A stretch of 64,000 bases of DNA from Odontocerum albicorne (GCA_949825065.1 OX463859.1:22089847-22153846), one strand, 5' to 3'; counted from the first letter of the stretch, positions 33,994 through 48,145 are shown. Numbers and translations: made by a program. Notes: generated from the sequence alone by a model not told the origin.

Positions 33994-34070
33994 CTTCAGT
34001 TGTTCTAGCCTCCAACTGAAGGATATATAGGACCCTTCAGTTGTTCTAGCCTCCAACTGAAGGGCCCAAT
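33994..34070. repeat. Duplicated perfect hairpin (41-bp period)
   Basis: CTTCAGTTG and CAACTGAAG flank TTCTAGCCTC, and the whole stem-loop is repeated after 41 bp with no change in the stem. Confidence 0.9.
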
Positions 34071-35309
34071 ACCTATGTCTTATTTTACATTTCCAAACGC
34101 TGAATGAATTTTACAATAAAAAAACGTTTTGATCGAGAAATATAAATACAATTTGATTGTCAAGCACCATTCATGCTTAATGGATACAATCTAAAATTTC
34201 CAAATAATATTGTACATCCACAGCACGCTGAAAACTGATTTATTTATTTCATCCAGGGTTAATGCGAAACTCAAAATATTTAATATGCTTTAAAAAAACA
34301 AGATTGGAATCCTTTTGTAAACAAAAATGGAAACAAACAGGTATCGACAAACAAACTGGTATCTGGTACCCATAACAACCGGATCAAAAAACAGGCCTTT
34401 TACAAAAAACTCATTTTTAGAAAGGTTTACATGCTTGTTGTCTACGTTGAATTATCTTTCCACCTGACGTTGTAAAATTGTTATTCCATTTCCCTTTAAA
34501 TTTACCGATATATTTTTTTCATATACTGTGTTAAAAACGTGATCATGGATATCAATAATTATTATGAAATAAAAACGGGTTGATTGGAATAAAATAAATA
34601 ACAGGTTATTGAAAGGGATTGGCTGAAGCACAGAGTAGAATGATAACCTAAATAGATCAGTTCTAGTGGGCATTGTAAATGCCAAAATAGCAGAGACCAA
34701 GCATCCCTCCGATGAAGTGACAAGGTAAAAAAAGCAGCAGAAGGCTCATTTCGGGTGGTGTTTCATAAGAAAAAGGGTCGTTCAATGATCAAGAACATGA
34801 AGAAAAGAAATTCAATATTTACATTTTAACAAATCTAAAGTAGTTAAACAGTATTAAAGATAAAAGTTTTCAAGCGTAAAGACGGATCAGACTGACATTA
34901 TTTCCTTGCAAGGAATGTTATATTGCAGGAAGCTTCTAGTTTATGTAGGCCAGCAATTAAACCGTTAAATATTTTTTTCAGTTAAAATGTTGGACTATTT
35001 ATCTTAACATGGTAACATAATAATTATCAACTTAAACTACGTACTTGAACTGCATCTTTTTCACACAGTAAACTCATTCCTCGAAAAACGTCGGAAACTT
35101 GTCGCAGTTGAGGCTTGGTGTTGAACTGGTTTGAAGATGTGACTAAGTCTTGGTAAATTTAGGTTAACTAAATGGGCATCAGATGTGTGGGAATAAGGTT
35201 ATATTTTTTTAATATTTTAATAAATTGAAAAACATTAATTTATAGAGCTATTATTTTTGTAATTTTACTTCTTGGGAAAATAAATTAATTCAATCATCGT
35301 AGAAAATAA
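34071..35309. other. Unassigned stretch
   Basis: One minus-strand ORF (34452-34700) without a motif. Nothing else recognised. Confidence 0.35.
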
Positions 35310-35645
35310 AAAATATTCCTGGACGGATATGGTCAGCCACACAAGGGTTCTTCAAGAGCCAAAGTTGACAGAGAGCTGCTGACTAATATTAAAATCCGAA
35401 AGGTGTCCTACTTGGGTCATGCACTTAGAGGAGCAAAGTACAAATTACTGCACCTGATCATCCAAGGCAAAATAGGTCGAAGAGGTGTTGGCAGGAGGTA
35501 AATCTCCTGGCTCCGCAATATACGTGATTGGACTGGCATAAGGGGCTATGGGGATCTTTTTCGGGCTGCAGGGGACAAATATATCTATTTTCAGGTGATA
35601 TTCAACGTTAGGGGGACCTGACATGACACTGGGAAAAAGAAGAAG
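35310..35645 (+). pseudogene. LINE C-terminus (GHxLRG type)
   Basis: In frame: R-E-L-L-T-N-I-K-I-R-K-V-S-Y-L-G-H-A-L-R-G, K-Y-K-L-L-H-L-I-I-Q-G-K-I, G-R-R-G-V-G-R-R, stop, I-S-W-L-R-N-I-R-D-W-T-G, then an R-A-A-G-D block. This is the typical C-terminus of a third LINE group in insects. It ends near GACACTGGGAAAAAGAAGA in an A/G-rich tail. A single in-frame stop interrupts an otherwise clear reading, so the copy is fairly young. Confidence 0.8.
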
Positions 35646-36198
35646 AAAAAAAGAATATTCAAAACAAGATTATATTAATTATTTTTAATAGAATACTAAC
35701 TAATGAAAACGTAGAAAAATAATAAAATAAGTCAAATAGATGTTGTGGAAATGCGTGCACTAAAAAGAAAATGTGTCTAGACTATGTCTCCTACCTTGGA
35801 TAGTCATATAGCTCATGAAGAGCTTTAGCTTCTCCCGGAGGATTTTTCTCCGAGCCTTTGCTCACTCGCTGTCTCCTCTAAGTATCCCTCTACTGCCAGC
35901 CTCCTAAGATATATGGCATTTAAAATTTTCTGTTTCTGTTCTCCAAGTGTCCTTCGATCATGATGGTAGGATAATAATTATTGTTGGCCGTGTCAAATGA
36001 GATCTGCTTACATGGCATATCTTGGCTCAACCTTATATAGATTTCAGTTTCCACTCTTCAGCAGTCCATATAGGGGTGAGTATCTTTCGCTACTCTTAGG
36101 ACTCATATGATAGAATTGCAAGTTCTCAGTTTGGCATTTCAAGACAGATTTCCGCATTTTTAGATATTAACCTTTTAAAATCGGAAAAATTAAATTAT

Positions 36199-36717
36199 TT
36201 AACCCTACAGTGTATTGGGATACAAATTTGCATCATGAAATTAAAAAAATATGATAAATGCAAGACCATCTTTTGGGAATAAATACACTAAAATCATATG
36301 GTACAACTATCTCTCTTGTTGACTATTTGCAAAAAAAAAAAAAAGTTGTTTGTATATCAAAAAAATATTTTTAATTCTGACAGCTGGAGGAATGATGGAT
36401 TCAACTTTTTACTGCATTTCAAGAATCAATTAAACCATAATAAAAGTGTTTTAAAAGTTGAAAAATAAAAACAATTCAGGTATGTTTTATTTATTTACAC
36501 AATATTGTCATGTAAAACTTATCTGCATGGTAAAATCAACAAAATATTATATTTGTGAAACAAATTTGCATCATCATGCATTTTTTCAATAAAAAAAAAC
36601 CAAAAAATTGTTTTTGATTTTTTTCATTATTTTTCCCGTTGTACGAGTATACATCACTTTTCCTATGCTGAGTATACATTTCGACAAAATCCATTATGTC
36701 ATGCATTGTAGGGTTAA
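36199..36717. mobile_element. piggyBac-like MITE with TTAA target duplication
   Basis: TTAA is followed by CCCTACAGTGTATTGGGA. At the other end, read inward, TTAA is followed by CCCTACAATGCATGACAT. Eleven of the first thirteen bases match. TTAA on both sides and CCCT-type termini are the piggyBac signature. The interior is 500 bp without a transposase. A subterminal CAAATTTGCATCAT occurs on both sides as a direct repeat. Confidence 0.7.
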
Positions 36718-37329
36718 GTGATGAACATCTTGATCAGTGTTTAAGATTTTATATTTCACCGTATAATCCTAACTGACCGTATTATCCTGACAGTATCAAA
36801 TACATGATGTCGAACAATGCTGGTAAATCGCGACAACGCCCTTCAATTGAAGCCGCTCACGCATAAAAGGTTGGAGAGCCCTAATCCATGTTACACATTA
36901 GTATTTTTATTCATGACATTTTGAAAGACATACGTAAACTGAATTGTTAGTAATTTTTTAATGTGTTAATACCTAATACTTGTTTTTTTTTAGTTTTTAT
37001 TGTGATATGTAAAGGACAATTTAGTGTTTTTTACTTTGTATTTAAAAATACTCGTAAATACAAATTTTATTTTATTTCAGCGACAAGTATTCTACCGCCT
37101 ATATCAAATTTCGAATTTACTTTACGCTCGGTGTAATTCTCAGAAAATAAACAAAAACACTTGTCTGTAAAAATTGTTCTTAATTTAATAAGTAAACGAT
37201 ATTTATCAAGTGTACGAAGATGTATAAAATACAAATTGTCTAAGTATTTTTTTTTATTGTCGGTACATCAAAGTGCGTCTTAACCGCAAAAAATGCATTA
37301 AAAACCAGCAATAAAAGATGGAGAGACAA
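36718..37329. other. Unassigned stretch
   Basis: Nothing recognised apart from one copy of the dispersed 8-mer at 37049. Confidence 0.3.
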
Positions 37330-37395
37330 CGTGAACTCATTTGGCCTAACCCGGAATCAAACCCAGTGTCCGTGACGGCAGTTATGTCTGCTGAT
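37330..37395 (-). repeat. tRNA-like segment, antisense
   Basis: On the minus strand GGTTTGATTCC (B-box-like) lies 3' of CAGACATAACTGCCGTCACG. The usual SINE body does not follow. Possibly a second tRNA-derived repeat type. Confidence 0.3.
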
Positions 37396-37567
37396 TGCAA
37401 CATGCACTTGCTGTATTTGTGCAATGTAGACTGCTAACATTTTTGTGTTACTTTATGGGTACAAGTTTAATGTTAGTTCCAGATCAAAAACAACATTGTC
37501 TTGGTGGGTCATTTATTTTTATTTTTTTGTTTAACGATCAGTTTGTTCTATCAGTTGCAGGATTTTT

Positions 37568-37622
37568 ATTAATCCACAGAAATGTTTCATGACGGAGTCA
37601 TGAAACATTTCTGTGGATTAAT
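37568..37622. repeat. Perfect 26-bp palindrome with 3-nt loop
   Basis: Arm 37568-37593 begins ATTAATCCACAGAAATG and ends TTTCATGAC. Loop GGA. The arm 37597-37622 is its exact complement. The absence of any mismatch in such an AT-rich, decayed region is notable. Confidence 0.95.
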
Positions 37623-38974
37623 CCTTTTTTTTTAATGCACACTTCATTTATATTTATTTAATGAAACTCAATCACAACAGTGTACAAAACATGAAAACAA
37701 ATTCATACTAGACAAATTAATTCAAAGCTTATTATTATTGATAAAATTACAAAAGATAATCTTAAACTACCGTGAAGATTCAGTAAAGCAGTAGTAATAC
37801 TTACAAAGTAATAGTTCAAATGAATTTTATACTCGTACTTATTAATTATGTACATTAAAATTGAATATATGCATGTGTACTATAAAATATTACCAAAGTA
37901 GTGAACATACGTAACAGTGGAAGGCACATTTCAAGGGTATGATTTAATTGTTCCATAAAAACGTTAGTCGAAGATTTTAATAAGAACACTGATATTATTT
38001 TAATCTGCATAACTCAATTAATTTAAACAATAAGAATAAGTAAAGCACTTTGATTTGTTATTATGGTGCAATGCTTACATAGAATATGAAGAATTGAAAT
38101 TATGGAGAATTTCAATGGACAGATCTAAAAAAAACCAACACGTGGGCTCACTTGTAGCACGAGATGCTAATTGCTTTGTATCATCGAAAAAATCCACATG
38201 TTGATGTAGGGTTATTTAACTCCACTGGCCAAGTATCGTCTTTATATGCTATCTTAATATCAGGTTAATGTCAAACTTTGACTCGTTTGAGTACATTAAC
38301 TCATAAGCCTCAGGTGAAAATTTATTCAGTTGAAATGCCTTACATTAAAAGCATACCGGAAATAATTCGGCCAGGACTTCATTTACCACTACTCTATTCA
38401 TTATAAAATAATTAAAATAATACTCCCTAGTTCAAGGGTTAATTATGAGCTATGAAAACAATTATGAACAGAAATATTATCCAACTACCCCTTAAATATA
38501 ATTAGTTCTTACTTATTTATGAAACTTTGTTATTTGACTTCCTGTCCCTTATTATTTTGGTTAGAATATTAACCAATTCACTTTTTGCTGGAAGAAATCT
38601 AAACGTGTGTTATTTTGGGGGTCAAATTTTGCATGTGATGTGACGCATAAGTCTCTGGTAAATATTTAACATGGCTATGAGGTTAACCAGTCTCGAAAAT
38701 TTTACGACTCTTCAGTTATTTAGACCCCAAAGGATTTACTCGGGTTTTTAATGTTGATGTTACAGTCGTGAAGGGTTTCTATTATCAATTTAAAAAAACA
38801 AACAAAGGATGATTTTTAGAGCTTTAAGTGTGATATAACTTTTTTTCTTTATTATGATTCAATGTTACGAGTATTTTTGAGAATCAATGGAAAATATATT
38901 TACGGTGTGTATTTTTTTAACCACCAGTAACTTTTATGGCTGGTTGTCATACTAATAGATCAAACCTTCGAGAG
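37623..38974. other. Unassigned stretch
   Basis: AT-rich with no ORF of note. No repeat family recognised. Confidence 0.35.
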
Positions 38975-39365
38975 CCTGAAAAAATGCAGTAGAAGTGAGT
39001 GCTCTAAGAAAAATACGTAGAATCATAATGTTTAAATAAATACGGAATTAAGTGATTAGGGATGAATGTGAACTTAAGGCTGTGTTGGTAAGGTGAAGAG
39101 GACCACTTTGAGACGTTTTGGGCATGTAAACAAATGAATGAAGATAAGTTTACAGTATAAATGTGAACCGAGGTAAGGAAAAGAAAGACCAAGAAAAGTG
39201 GGGCTAGAAAAAGTAAATGACATTTCAAAAGAAGGAAACGTACAATAAATAATCAGAGTGTATTGGTGTAGAAGAGGCAAAATATTAGTGTCGCGATACG
39301 AAAGTCTTACACTTTGTCCTGTCTGCCTACCTCAGCAGGTGTATAGTATGTATGTATATTTGTAT
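38975..39365 (+). repeat. LINE 3' end, (TATG)n-tailed family
   Basis: Sense copy: N-T-E-L-S-D, R-R-F-G-H-V-N-K-Q-M-N-E-D, G-K-E-R-P-R-K-S-G, then the terminal region CCTGTCTGCCTACCTCAGC and the tail GTATAGTATGTATGTATA. Frameshifted but readable, and the clearest (TATG)n end in the window. Confidence 0.8.
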
Positions 39366-39807
39366 GTCCAGCTTTTAAGAGCACATTTAATTTAATTTTG
39401 ATTTTTTTTTTAATAATCTCACACGGAATGTGAATATAATAAAGCAGATATATTTTTATAAGGTGTTTAAAAATATCTGAATGTCAAAAAAGTTTTTGCT
39501 AGTGTGTATACAATTTTTCTTTATCTGATCGGTTTATTATTCTCCATCCCATCTCTTTGTTCCTACTCTAGATTGTTCTCCAAAATAAAGTATATTTTGT
39601 GACATATTATTCCAAAGTATTGTTTTCCATTCACCGAATTCGCTAAACGTGTTGAATGGTTTCTTTTGATGATAAAATATCAAATATTTGTTTGTATAAA
39701 AGAGTTGTGCAAATAATAAATTGTTAGTCAACAAGCTGTCAATGATCAAACAATTATGTTTAAAAAAAATTCCCTACCAATCTACATACAAAGTATAAAT
39801 ACAACCT

Positions 39808-40010
39808 TAATGGTCTTGTTGGTAATACGTTTGTTTTCAACTCCCGGGACATAGGTTTTATTCTCGAAAAAAATATTTTTATTTTGGTTTCCAGTTTGGT
39901 TTATCTAAAGGCCTTTTAACAGCTGTTTGCTTGTTTAGAAAATATTGCTAAGTGACAATAAGCCCACCACGTTCTACTGTCTGCAACGGACGTGTAACGC
40001 ATTACAGTAA
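39808..40010 (+). repeat. SINE, diverged
   Basis: TTAATGGTCTTGTTGGTAATACG (A-box side), GACATAGGTTTTATTCTCG (B-box side), GTTTCCAGTTTGGTTTATC, TGACAATAAGCCCACCACG and CTGCAACGGACGTGTAA. Confidence 0.7.
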
Positions 40011-40189
40011 TGCAATAATTAATTACAGTAACATAATGCAATACTTAAAATTTCATTATTTCTTTCAATAAATATACTCGTATAATATGTAAAATTATAT
40101 TTTGTAGGACTGAAGGAATATTTTTTTCAAACTTAAATAATCCAAAATATAATAATTGCTTTGAAATAAATAAAAATTGTCCGCATACC

Positions 40190-40455
40190 CCGGAGAACTA
40201 TTTATAATTCTCTCCTTCATAATGATTCTACAGATTATACGCCACAATTAGATACCTGTAGGAGTAAAAACTTCAATGAAATTGTGGAAATTTCTTAGAA
40301 AACGACGTCATTATTTGTACTGCTGAAATTCTCCTCTAATTAATGATTGAATAAATATCTGAGTAAATAATCTTTATGTTTATATTAATAAATCTGAACG
40401 TTATTGAGATTATTAAAACAAAATAATTGCAAACACTGTAATACTTGGTAAATGT
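40190..40455 (+). repeat. Interspersed repeat R4, copy 2
   Basis: Parallel to 32205-32490. Both contain CCACAATT...CTGTAGGAGTAAAAACTTC and end near a TAAATAATCT...TTATATTAATAAAT block. Confidence 0.7.
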
Positions 40456-41174
40456 CAGAGTGAATCTGTGCGTTATGATTTGCTATGGGGGTCTTGAGGA
40501 TGAAAACTTGTCAGCAAGATTCAACAACCAACTGGTCAATATTGTGTGTAAGTGTAATACAGGACAGTACGAATCTCTTCAGCTGAGATGTCTCAATGGG
40601 GAATGAAATCCGTTTTACGGCAGCAGTGATTTTGAATAGATCTTCAACTTATCACACTTCTAAGGGAAAACAGTGTAATATTGTATTATACTTTCATTCT
40701 ACGCAATACAACCTAGTACGTACGCAAATCTAATTCATGATACTGCTATGTTAATAATTTCTAAAGAAATCTCCACTTAACATTACATCAGTTCATCTTG
40801 GGACCGATTGACATAGAAAAAGGATAATTTTGTTACTTTCGATGTTTTCTTTAAAATCACTGGCAACTTGCTAGGGTGTTCAAACTCCAGACATCAAACC
40901 ACTTTATAAGTGTTTTTATTCAAGACTCAACGTCGAGCCTAGAACCTGTTTTTTGCTAATATATTTCCCTACTCAATGTGCCGGCGGTGGAAGAAAGTCC
41001 CTTTGAACAGTTCCTTTTTTTGTCACAACGTGGCGTTGCGCTCTTAAAAAAATAAGATTTTCATCTTATAGTGAAGATTACGCTGGATGGGGACTTATTT
41101 TGTCCCTCAATAATAACAATAGCGTAGGTGGTGATCGAATCAAATTGAATACAACCAAGTATGCTTTTTGTCGT
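40456..41174. other. Unassigned stretch before the gap, with a SINE tail scrap
   Basis: TATTATACTTTCATTCTACG with CAATACAACCTAGTACG at about 40680-40720 is a fragment of an antisense SINE tail. The rest is unrecognised. Confidence 0.4.
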
Positions 41175-41374
41175 NNNNNNNNNNNNNNNNNNNNNNNNNN
41201 NNNNNNNNNNNNNNNNNNNNNNNNNNNNNNNNNNNNNNNNNNNNNNNNNNNNNNNNNNNNNNNNNNNNNNNNNNNNNNNNNNNNNNNNNNNNNNNNNNNN
41301 NNNNNNNNNNNNNNNNNNNNNNNNNNNNNNNNNNNNNNNNNNNNNNNNNNNNNNNNNNNNNNNNNNNNNNNNNN
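41175..41374. other. Assembly gap (200 N)
   Basis: Exactly 200 undetermined bases. ORFs read across it are meaningless. The neighbouring (TA)n tract probably makes the region hard to assemble. Confidence 1.
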
Positions 41375-41379
41375 ATACC

Positions 41380-41690
41380 AACTCTGAAAAAAAGTACCAG
41401 CGACAAACAACAAATTATCTGTGCCCCAAGTAACCAAGCAAACAATCAGCACGACACAGAACTAACGCCTCTACCGATGACCAGGGTAACCAAGGTATCC
41501 AAGGTATCCAAGGTAACCAAGGTAACCCAGGTAACCAAGCTAACAATCAGCACGACACAGAAACTAACGCCTCTACCAACCAATACTCGAAACGATCAGT
41601 AAGAAAACGACGAGCAAACCGAGAGGTTATCCGTCAAAAGTCTGAAGATGAGTACCCAGGTGTACTCGAAACGTCACATAAATGACAAAG
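41380..41690 (+). other. C-terminal ORF with collagen-like repeat and a structured 3' end; possible second PLE type
   Basis: One frame (TNSEKKYQRQTTNYLCPK, stop, then open to about 41685) reads TNASTDDQGNQGIQGIQGN and continues in Gly-x-x triplets. A basic stretch follows (KRSVRKRRANRE), ending in [14 protein letters not shown]. The triplets come from a 9-bp repeat, GGTAACCAA. The coding end overlaps a stem-loop, GAGTAC-CCAGGT-GTACTC, set in CTGAAGAT...GAAACGTC. That arrangement resembles the structured 3' end of some Penelope-like or Neptune-like elements (inference). The 5' part is lost in the gap. Confidence 0.4.
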
Positions 41691-41728
41691 TACGCGATGT
41701 ACCCGAAAATAAACAAAAAAAAAAAAAA

Positions 41729-44825
<3,097 letters not shown>

Positions 44826-45089
44826 AAAATAAGATAAATAAATTAGAGCTACCATAATTGATATGAATGAGATATTTGATCTAGTTTTATTTTCCATCTA
44901 CGGTACAAAGTAGCTTACAAAATTATATATTAAAAATTGTGAGTACTTATTTACTAAATATGTTTACAAAATAATAAAAAAACAATTTATAACAAATAAA
45001 CAGAACCGAACAAAATGACACATGAACACATAAAACAATTAAAAAACTTCTAATATAAGCTTTGTTCTGGGAACTTACCTGAGTAAGTC

Positions 45090-45375
45090 CGATCTTCCTT
45101 TACAAGCATAGACTTCCAAAGCATCCTCTCTTTCCTGACAAGTCCACGTACAGTATTAGCAGAGAGGACCGATGCCTGAGTGAATGTGACGAAATGCAAG
45201 TAGCCTTAACTAGTGTTAGTGTAACTACGTGTTAAATAAAAAGAATTAAAAAAAATGTTATAAGAATAATTGCTATCTTGTAAAAAGTTAGTATGTAGGT
45301 GATATACGAGTACATTTGTTAATAGGCATAGCCTTTGGCAAATGTTTGTATTATAGATAACTGTATTTAAAAAAA
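45090..45375 (+). repeat. Interspersed repeat R1, second long copy
   Basis: GTCCACGTACAGTATTAGC, GAGTGAATGTGACGAAATGC, AAGTAGCCTTAACTAGTG, and the end CATAGCCTTTGGCAAATG with TTTGTATTATAGATAA. Better preserved than the copy at 18770. Confidence 0.6.
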
Positions 45376-45454
45376 AAACTAAATTAGTAAATGCACAAAG
45401 TCTTAATTATTTAAATTAATTTTTCGTACGGTACCCTTTAAAATATCTAAATTA

Positions 45455-45660
45455 TTATTTCGAGCACATCGAATATCGTGGCCGGGAGACAATTTTGTCT
45501 TTGGCCTCAATAATTGATCCTTCGGATAAAGAACTTCTGGAGTAGGCACGAAACTCGCGGTTCGTCATTATTGAGCGATTTGGCAACGCTACCGCTCGGC
45601 GCTTGCGAGTGTTGTTACTAGATGACTTCTTGAACCAGATTGACACCGTTTTTTTATAAA
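45455..45660 (-). other. Basic, Ser/Arg-rich ORF of unknown origin
   Basis: Open from upstream of Met (S-I-W-F-K-K-S-S-S-N-N) through TRKRRAVALPNRSIMTNREF and YSRSSLSEGSIIEAKDK to a stop. Base composition is clearly more balanced than its surroundings, as in real coding DNA or an inserted fragment. No domain recognised. Could be a lone exon or an element fragment. Confidence 0.3.
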
Positions 45661-45867
45661 TTAGAATTTAATAATAAACAGAGTTGATTATACGATACGT
45701 GACCATCTCGAGTCAGCTGCTTGCACCTTGTTGGAATACGGAAAGAATTGTACACTACAAATCGACTACTATTTTTATTCCATAGTCCGTCTACTTTTGT
45801 TTTTCAATAGACTATGGTCAAATATAATGACAGTGACGGAATGAACCAAACGGAAACATAATTGATA

Positions 45868-46050
45868 AGCCCTCTGTGTTCTAGCCCGGAAGTTGCGGGT
45901 TCGAATTCCGCTGGAACCCAGATTTTTTTACAAAGGATTCCAGTCTGATTTTCACTCGAGGCAAATTTCACATATTAGTTGGAAGTGATTGCTTCATGCC
46001 AATAAGCCCGCCAGGTTGTACTGTATACAATGAAAGTGTAATACAATTCT
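45868..46050 (+). repeat. SINE, well-preserved copy
   Basis: Head end GTTGCGGGTTCGAATTCCG and CTGGAACCCAGA, body GATTCCAGTCTGATTTTCAC, tail CCAATAAGCCCGCCAGGTTG, TACTGTATACAATGAAAGTG and TAATACAATTC. The A-box half is decayed. Confidence 0.8.
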
Positions 46051-46622
46051 AGCATGGAATTTGTTGACTATTAAAAAGAGGTCATAATCTAAGGCAGTCA
46101 AAATCGCAGGTTATATTTTGCTAAGCCAATAAATTATAGAAACGTAAAAGTTTTATGAGAGCAATTCCACGAAATCGCTCGCAATCTGTGATAGCTGAAC
46201 AATAACTATGATTTTGTATGTAAATTGTTTGAAGATTTATAGTGTACGAATTTATTTTGTTCCAGTTAAAGTAAGCACAATACAATGGATACATAAAGAG
46301 GTTTTAAAAGATGCTGTAAAAGTTAAGCTTAAATAGGGTGACCATGATGGAGTTTATGATACGATTTATTTTATTGTAATACATTTTATATTGTGTTTGA
46401 TAAATCTACTGACAGTCACGCATTCGTGTGCCAACCGTTTTAATGAACTAAATTACATACATATTACCATGTCACGTCCCTTGCGAGGTAGGTTGAAAGA
46501 ACATGTCTCCAAACTTTTATTTGCAATCACAAGACTCTTCCGCATTATGTCCTTAGTAAGAAACAGGCAAAAGCCCAGTTTAGTGGAAACAATATAAATG
46601 AAAGGTTACAAGCCCAACTCCA
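46051..46622. other. Unassigned stretch with a small LINE-like patch
   Basis: TCCAAACTTTTATTTGCAATC and ACAAGACTCTTCCGCATTATG at about 46505-46550 resemble 25260-25290. The rest is unrecognised. Confidence 0.35.
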
Positions 46623-47235
46623 TTAACCCTTCCTTCCCTGTGATGTGTAACTAGTACACATTGCGGTTAAAAACTTTAATATCTCTATAAATATAATAAA
46701 TACTGGGTTCATATTTTAGGTATTCCTCCGTAATATATTTACGCATTGAATGAAAAAAATTATTTCAATAATAATTTGCACTTATCGGCCACATCAGAGA
46801 CATTTAGTGAAAATCGGCAATAAATTCACTACAACAACAACGTATGACAGTGTGACGTAGGTATATTCATTCTAAAAAAACCGCTATGGGTGAGGAAGCG
46901 ACACTATTCACGTCTCACTCTCATTCTACTTCGGTATATGGGAATGCAAGAAATAGAATTTGAGTTCGCTCGCTTCAGTAGCTCGCGGACATCCATTTGA
47001 GGTGGTCTCTTCGCCCGTTTTGTGAACGTCGACCGATGTTTTTTTCATGTTTTCAGCAATTAAATTTCAATTTTGATCACTTCTGAATTCAAATTTAATT
47101 AATTTAAGCGATTGGCTATGAATATTCTTATATTTCCGATTTTAAATCGCTCATTTTTACCTGTGTATTGATGTGTATTGAATACACAGCACCGGAACGC
47201 GCGGATTTTTTTTAGCACAGGAAAGGAAAGATTAA
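46623..47235. mobile_element. piggyBac-like MITE with TTAA target duplication and subterminal palindromes
   Basis: TTAA then CCCTTCCTTCCCTGTG on the left; read inward from the right, TTAA then TCTTTCCTTTCCTGTG (three mismatches in sixteen). Just inside each end lies a palindrome: ATGTGT-A-ACTAGT-ACACAT (46643-46661) and TGTGTATT-G-AATACACA (47172-47188). The interior has no ORF. The right end shares the layout of the larger piggyBac element at 48.5-51.5 kb (terminal repeat, T-rich run, palindrome). Confidence 0.8.
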
Positions 47236-47374
47236 AAAAGTGTATCCACAATCAATTATTTGCTGTTTTTTTTTAAATTATGTATTTATAAAATTACTTG
47301 TCACATTAATTCTAAATAAAATTTAAATAAACACAATCTTTCATTGTTAATACTTATCATTTTACCTTCTTTAA

Positions 47375-47620
47375 TAATTTGATCCATTTGATCCAGCCAC
47401 ATCTAATAATTTGATCCATTTTATCCAGCCACATCTACCTCTAATACGTACACTTTAATATTTTGATCTATTTGATCCAGCCACATCTACCTCTAATACG
47501 TACACTTTAATATTTTGATCCATTTGATCCAGCCACATCTACCTCTAATACGTACACTTTAATATTTTGATCCATTTGATCCAGCCACATCTACCTCTAA
47601 TACGTACACTTTGCACTTCT
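47375..47620. repeat. 52-bp minisatellite, about 4 units
   Basis: Units of ATTTGATCCAGCCACATCT + ACCTCTAATACGTACACTTT + AATATTTTGATCC, nearly identical from 47455 to 47615, preceded by shortened units. The unit derives from the antisense LINE sequence in which it sits. Confidence 0.95.
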
Positions 47621-48145
47621 GACTGGTATACTTACTTAGTCTTCTTTCGTTATTTATTCTCTCCACATGTCCGAACTATTTTAAATGTTCTATCTCCATG
47701 TTATTTAAAACTTCCATTTTAAATACATATACATACAAACATACCATCACCCCATTTACCTATCAGGGTATGCGAGATAACAGAGCGTCATTTTTTATTA
47801 TTTATTTGCACACATCCTCAGCTAACATTCATTCACTTTCTCATACAACTTCTACAATTTACTAAGTTTCCTTCTTTCAGAATATTATTCACTTTATACA
47901 ATAATATTTTCTATGGTCTTCCTCTACAAGCCTTTCACACACATTTGCATTATATACCTGTTTTATAAGTCTTTCTTCATTCATTCGTTCAATATGCCAA
48001 ACCATTTAAGCATGATCTTCTTCATCTTATTCAACACATCAGTCTTTAGTTCGCATCCATTCCAATCACTTAATTCCGTATTATGTCATACATTGTCTCT
48101 CACACTTTTTTCACTTGGGAGACTTCTTACCTTGACGTCTCAAAT
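47615..48145 (-). repeat. LINE fragments, antisense (two joined pieces)
   Basis: 47615-47710 parallels 25430-25500. 47720-48145 starts with the complement of the (TATG)n tail (ACATACAAACATACCATCAC) and continues through the Y-P end, the I-L-K-K block, the R-P-R block, the R-W-F-G-H region and the N-T-E-L-S-D region. So a second, longer copy starts inside or beside the first. Confidence 0.7.

Noticed and set aside
36199..36717. Reading the 36.2-36.7 kb element as the same family as 46.6 kb
   Set aside because: Beyond TTAA-CCCT the termini differ (ACARTG against TCCTTCC), so they are separate families.
37568..37622. microRNA precursor
   Set aside because: The loop of 3 nt is too small and the stem is perfect, unlike a typical Drosha/Dicer substrate. 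Kept only as a palindrome finding.
41061..41602. ORFs crossing 41175-41374
   Set aside because: They read through 200 undetermined bases.
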